Shown: piece by piece, positions 61,178 through 64,000 of the stretch | Position numbering within the stretch: the first letter of the stretch is position 1 | Layout of the letters: every line of letters starts with the position of its first letter | NCBI RefSeq assembly: GCF_023016525.1 | Contig: NZ_JALKCG010000002.1 | Location: 252,001 to 316,000 of the forward strand | Length of the DNA: 64,000 bases | Direction: 5' to 3' | Source of the DNA: Ancylobacter koreensis | GTDB taxonomy: Bacteria > Pseudomonadota > Alphaproteobacteria > Rhizobiales > Xanthobacteraceae | Position numbers and translations under genes: made by a program | Notes under the pieces: generated by a model | The model's input: the letters and a program-made list of their open reading frames with translations, nothing else | Told to the model about the DNA's origin: nothing | The model's database searches: none

Positions 61178-61442
61178 GGCGTGTCTCCTTCCAACCTGCG
61201 CCCCGCAGCCGGCGGCGGAAGGCCGGACCGGCTGCACCCCTTGCCGCCGGAGCATCAGCGGCCTGACCGAGCCAACGGCGGGCGGCCTCCCGCGTTCCCG
61301 TATGGGCAGAGGCAATTCCGGGGTCATTTCGCGGCGGGGCGACGGCAGCGCGCGACGGCTTTCGAAAAGCCCCGGCGCGGCGGTATCATGGGAACCTCGG
61401 CGGCGCGGGCCCGTTGTCCCGCGAGGCACGAGGGAGGACATC

Positions 61443-61760
61443 ATGACCGACAGCACCGACGCCCTGCACACCGAGCACCACCGCCTGCGGATGCATCTCA
61501 ACCTGCTGGAGAAGGACGCGACGCATCCGCTCGACTTCACGGTCGAGCACGCGCACACCGTTCCTTCGCTGGTCCTGCGTTCCGGGCAGGCGCTGAAGAG
61601 CGCGCATTCCTCGGTACGGCTCGACTACGAGACGGTGCGCGAACTGATGCTGGAGGCGCTGCGCGCGCGGATCGCCGAGATCGACGAGAAGCTGCACGGC
61701 ACGGTCGGCGGCAACAAGCCGATCGAGCAGCTCCAGTACGGCGACCAGACGGAGGCCTGA
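61443..61760 (+). CDS. Hypothetical protein
   Basis: A 105-residue protein I do not recognise. It is polar and helical by appearance (LRMHLNLLEKDATHPLDF, then LRARIAEIDEKLHG), without a signal peptide or membrane helix. Its N terminus is histidine-rich (HTEHHRLRMH). ATG 61443 is preceded by GAGGGAGG. It lies 83 bases before the tmRNA gene but likely forms its own unit. The 265 bases between it and the exported protein gene contain nothing that I can identify beyond a presumable divergent promoter. Confidence 0.6.
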   Translation: MTDSTDALHTEHHRLRMHLNLLEKDATHPLDFTVEHAHTVPSLVLRSGQALKSAHSSVRLDYETVRELMLEALRARIAEIDEKLHGTVGGNKPIEQLQYGDQTEA

Positions 61761-61812
61761 CGGAGACCCGGCACAACACGCGCAGCAGATGGGGAAGAGG
61801 GAGGCTGCCCCC

Positions 61813-61841
61813 TTCCAACCGGCGGGCATAACACCTATATT
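61813..61841 (+). promoter_or_regulatory. Probable promoter of the tmRNA gene
   Basis: TTCCAA at 61813-61818, a 17-base spacer, then TATATT at 61836-61841. The -10 matches TATAAT at five of six positions; the -35 is weak. The predicted start, around 61848, is directly before the first stable stem of the acceptor piece, GCCGGC-GCAA-GCCGGC at 61849-61864, which supports the placement. Confidence 0.45.
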
Positions 61842-61846
61842 CATCG

Positions 61847-62115
61847 GTGCCGGCGCAAGCCGGCTATGGCGATAAACGGTTTCCGTAATAAACTCTTCGG
61901 ACCCGGGGGCAGTACCCGGCGCCTCCACCTGAGCCCATCGGCCTGCCGCGTGCGGTGGTTTCGGGCGGGGGCGAAACAGGATCGACGAGAGCGTAAAGGG
62001 TTGTCTTTCGCCCGGCATGGTACCGCCGTCATCGGACCAAACTTATAGTTGCCAACGACAACTATGCTCCGGTTGCTCAGGCCGCGTGAGCGGTTTGATC
62101 TACGGAAAATAAGTC
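61847..62115 (+). ncRNA. ssrA: Two-piece, circularly permuted tmRNA (alpha_tmRNA)
   Basis: Rescues stalled ribosomes. The gene is in the permuted alphaproteobacterial order: the tRNA-like 3' half comes first, with T stem CCGGG/CCCGG (61903-61907, 61915-61919), acceptor strand CGCCTCC (61920-61926), A, then CC and T, so the last A of CCA is not encoded. After a 37-base intervening segment the 5' half begins at 61967 with GGGGGCG, which pairs with CGCCTCC (one G-T). The tag frame 62051-62089 encodes ANDNYAPVAQAA and stop. The upstream context TTATAGTT before the resume codon is typical. The mature ends are approximate. Confidence 0.93.
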
Positions 62116-62225
62116 CTAGCGGGTAGCACCGTCGGGCGGGGTTCGCAGGCACCTGGCAACAGAAGCCTGCACTTTCCTCTCACGACCGGCTGGCGGCCGG
62201 GACCGGAATCGGGTTCATTGCCGGC

Positions 62226-62957
62226 ATGAGCGTCGACCTTATCCGCTATGACCTGCTTGTTCAGGACGCGCTGCGCAGCGTCGTGCGCCGCGTGCTGACC
62301 GATGTCGCCCGCGACGGTCTGCCGGGCGATCACCACCTCTATATCTCCTTCGACACCTGCGCGGCCGGCGTGCGGCTCTCGCCGCGCCTGAAGGAGCGCT
62401 ATCCCGAAGAGATGACCATCGTCCTCCAGCACCAGTTCTGGGACCTGCTGGTCACCGAGCCGTTCTTCGAGGTCGGCCTGTCCTTCAACGGCATTCCCGA
62501 GCGGCTGCACATCCCGTTCTCCGCGCTGAAGGGTTTCTTCGACCCCTCGGTGAAGTTCGGCCTGCAGTTCGAGCCGATGCCCGAGGAGGACGAGGAGACG
62601 GCGGAGGAGGCGGCGCCGACCCTCTCCGAGGTGCCGCCTACGCCCGCGCCGGTGACGCCCTTCGGCGAGGCACGTCCCACCTCCGTGCCCTCGACCCGCG
62701 CCCCGGCGCGGTCGGCCGATCCGAAGCCCGCGCCCGAGGCGAAGCCTGCGCCCACTCCCCGCGCCGTCCGGCCCGAACCTGCCGGCGACGGCAAGCCGGC
62801 GCTGAAGGAGGCCGCTCCGAAGGCGGCGCCGGCCAAGGGCGTGCCCGCCAAAGATGTTTCCGCCAAGGATGCGGCGCCGAAGGAGGCGGGCAAGGACGAG
62901 GCGGCCAAGGATGGCGGCGCGCAGGTCGTACGCCTCGACGCCTTCCGCAAGAAGTGA
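62226..62957 (+). CDS. sspB: SspB-alpha, ClpXP adaptor for SsrA-tagged proteins
   Basis: Binds SsrA-tagged proteins and delivers them to ClpXP. The 243-residue product has the folded part at residues 1-120 (IRYDLLVQDALRSVVRRVL, DHHLYISFDTCAAGVRLS, ERYPEEMTIVLQHQFWDL), and then a long acidic, proline- and alanine-rich tail. The last residues VVRLDAFRKK are the conserved end that I take to be the ClpX-binding peptide. ATG 62226 is the first start; no strong ribosome binding site is seen. It follows the tmRNA gene by about 110 bases. Confidence 0.92.
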   Translation: MSVDLIRYDLLVQDALRSVVRRVLTDVARDGLPGDHHLYISFDTCAAGVRLSPRLKERYPEEMTIVLQHQFWDLLVTEPFFEVGLSFNGIPERLHIPFSALKGFFDPSVKFGLQFEPMPEEDEETAEEAAPTLSEVPPTPAPVTPFGEARPTSVPSTRAPARSADPKPAPEAKPAPTPRAVRPEPAGDGKPALKEAAPKAAPAKGVPAKDVSAKDAAPKEAGKDEAAKDGGAQVVRLDAFRKK

Positions 62958-62979
62958 CACTCCAGAAAAGAAGCGATCC

Positions 62980-64000
62980 GTGAGCGCCAATCCCGAGGTC
63001 ATCGTCGTCGGCGCCGGCGCGGCGGGCCTTGCGGCCGGCGCGCGGCTGCGCCGGTCCGGCATCGACGTGCTGGTGGTGGAAGCCGCCGCGCGTACCGGCG
63101 GGCGGGCATGGACGGACACCCATACGTTCGGCATCGCCTGGGACCGGGGCTGCCACTGGCTGCATTCGGCCTCTATGAACCCGTTGCGCGCCGCCGCCGA
63201 CGAGCTGGGCCTCACCTATCTCGTGCGCGGCAACCGGCAGGCGCGGGCGACGCATCTGGGCGACCGCTGGGCCGATGAGGCCGAGCGCGAGGCGATCTGG
63301 CAGGCGATACAGGCGGGCTACGGCGTCGTGCACAGGGCGGGCGAGGAAGGCCGCGACGTCGCCGCCAGCGCCGTGCTCGATCCGGCCGCGCCGTGGAGCC
63401 GGCTGGTTCGGCACTGGCTGACCCTTATGTCGGCCGCCGAGCCGGAGCGGCTCTCGGCGCTCGACTATGCCGCCTACACCGACACCGGCGAGAACTGCCC
63501 GGTGGAGAAGGGCTATGGCGCGCTGATCCAGGCGCTGGCCGCCCGCCGGGCGCCGGACCTGCCGGTCGTCACCGATTGCACGGTCTCGCGCATCGACTGG
63601 TCCGGCGAGGGTGTGTCGCTGGAGACCCCACGCGGCACGCTGAAGGCGCAGCTCGCCATCGTGGCGGTGCCGACCACCGTCATCGCGCGCGGCGGCCTCG
63701 CCTTCGCGCCGCTGCTGCCCGCCGAACTCGCGGAGGCCTTCGCGACGCTGCCGCTCGGCGCGGCGGAGAAGGTCGCATTCCTGTTTGATCGCGACGTGTT
63801 CGGCGTGGCGCCGACGACCTATGTCGACACGATCGACGTGGCGCACCTCGACCGGCGGCCGATCAATTTCGTGGTCAGCCCCTTCGGCGCGCCGATGGCG
63901 ATCGGCCAGCTCGGCGGCGACAATGCCGCGCGGCTGGTGGCGGCCGGGCCGGAGGCGATGCGCGATTTCGGCCTCGCCGCGCTGAAGGACGCCTTCGGCG
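62980..64000 (+). CDS. FAD-dependent amine oxidase-like protein, 3' end missing
   Basis: Runs off the window; 340 residues are seen. The start GTG 62980 gives MSANPEVIVVGAGAAGLAAG, a Rossmann FAD motif (GAGAAG at residues 11-16), then VVEAAARTGGRAWTDTHTFG, the typical second FAD segment of flavin amine oxidases/phytoene-type dehydrogenases, and the substrate-domain motif GCHWLHSASMNP. No signal peptide is present. The substrate is unknown. It begins 22 bases after sspB, with the weak AAGAAG as ribosome binding site, and may be read from the same transcript. Confidence 0.85.
   Translation, partial: MSANPEVIVVGAGAAGLAAGARLRRSGIDVLVVEAAARTGGRAWTDTHTFGIAWDRGCHWLHSASMNPLRAAADELGLTYLVRGNRQARATHLGDRWADEAEREAIWQAIQAGYGVVHRAGEEGRDVAASAVLDPAAPWSRLVRHWLTLMSAAEPERLSALDYAAYTDTGENCPVEKGYGALIQALAARRAPDLPVVTDCTVSRIDWSGEGVSLETPRGTLKAQLAIVAVPTTVIARGGLAFAPLLPAELAEAFATLPLGAAEKVAFLFDRDVFGVAPTTYVDTIDVAHLDRRPINFVVSPFGAPMAIGQLGGDNAARLVAAGPEAMRDFGLAALKDAFG

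Noticed and set aside
61841-62152. Short open frames on both strands within the tmRNA region
   Set aside because: The bases are explained by the tRNA-like stems and the tag frame of ssrA.
62145-62170. Terminator of ssrA (GCAGGC/GCCTGC)
   Set aside because: Only six pairs with a 14-base loop and no clear T-tract; too weak to list as a feature.

Overview
The window is a high-GC, gene-dense stretch of an alphaproteobacterial chromosome, most likely Hyphomicrobiales (Rhizobiales) and plausibly near Xanthobacteraceae (Ancylobacter, Starkeya or Xanthobacter type). The evidence is the gene order of the division and cell wall (dcw) cluster, a split circularly permuted tmRNA gene encoding the tag ANDNYAPVAQAA, and alphaproteobacterial marker families (GapR, SspB-alpha, DUF1036, DUF1244, DUF4169). 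The genus is inferred from remembered protein similarity, not from a search. I see no insertion sequence, prophage, CRISPR array, tRNA or rRNA gene.

Bases 1-15400: the end of the dcw cluster, all on the + strand and often overlapping: murD (5' end missing), ftsW, murG, murC, murB, ddl, ftsQ, ftsA, ftsZ, lpxC, bamD, recN. It supplies peptidoglycan precursors, the divisome, the committed step of lipid A synthesis and an outer-membrane assembly lipoprotein. Two polyprenyl-phosphate-type glycosyltransferase genes (15504-18130) lie between recN and an unusually long ligA (18236-20713).

Bases 20700-32400: metabolic and regulatory genes. They are an isochorismatase-like hydrolase, a 50-residue DUF3309 membrane peptide gene with its own terminator, a creatinase-fold aminopeptidase P, a 2,2-dialkylglycine decarboxylase (dgdA) divergent from a LysR regulator (dgdR), a periplasmic amino-acid binding protein, a UvrD/PcrA helicase, an SDR/TetR divergent pair around a clear palindrome, and prmA.

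Bases 32390-46000: a thioesterase, an FAD-linked D-lactate dehydrogenase-like oxidase with a TTG start, a large AsmA-family protein, serB convergent with it, miaA, a DUF1348 protein, MsrQ with a glycine-rich insertion, purE-purK, and a large YcbB-type L,D-transpeptidase.

Bases 46000-56700: a DUF882 (M15-like) cell wall protein, gapR, DUF1244, an N-formylglutamate amidohydrolase, a MOFRL glycerate 2-kinase overlapping a DUF1036 gene, and a membrane quality-control block (hflK, hflC, DUF2065, then a DegP-like protease). A DUF4169 gene overlaps a ribbon-helix-helix gene. Two palindromic dispersed-repeat-like elements sit in convergent intergenic spaces.

Bases 56700-64000: fumC, a Spy/CpxP-like periplasmic protein, a GNAT acetyltransferase and thyA, two small unrecognised proteins, the split tmRNA gene directly followed by sspB (whose product recognises the tmRNA tag), and the start of an FAD amine-oxidase-like gene that runs off the end. 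No wholly new multi-gene system is evident. The best leads are the tmRNA-sspB pairing, the dgdA neighbourhood, the enlarged LigA, the glycosyltransferase insertion and a few small uncharacterised gene pairs.
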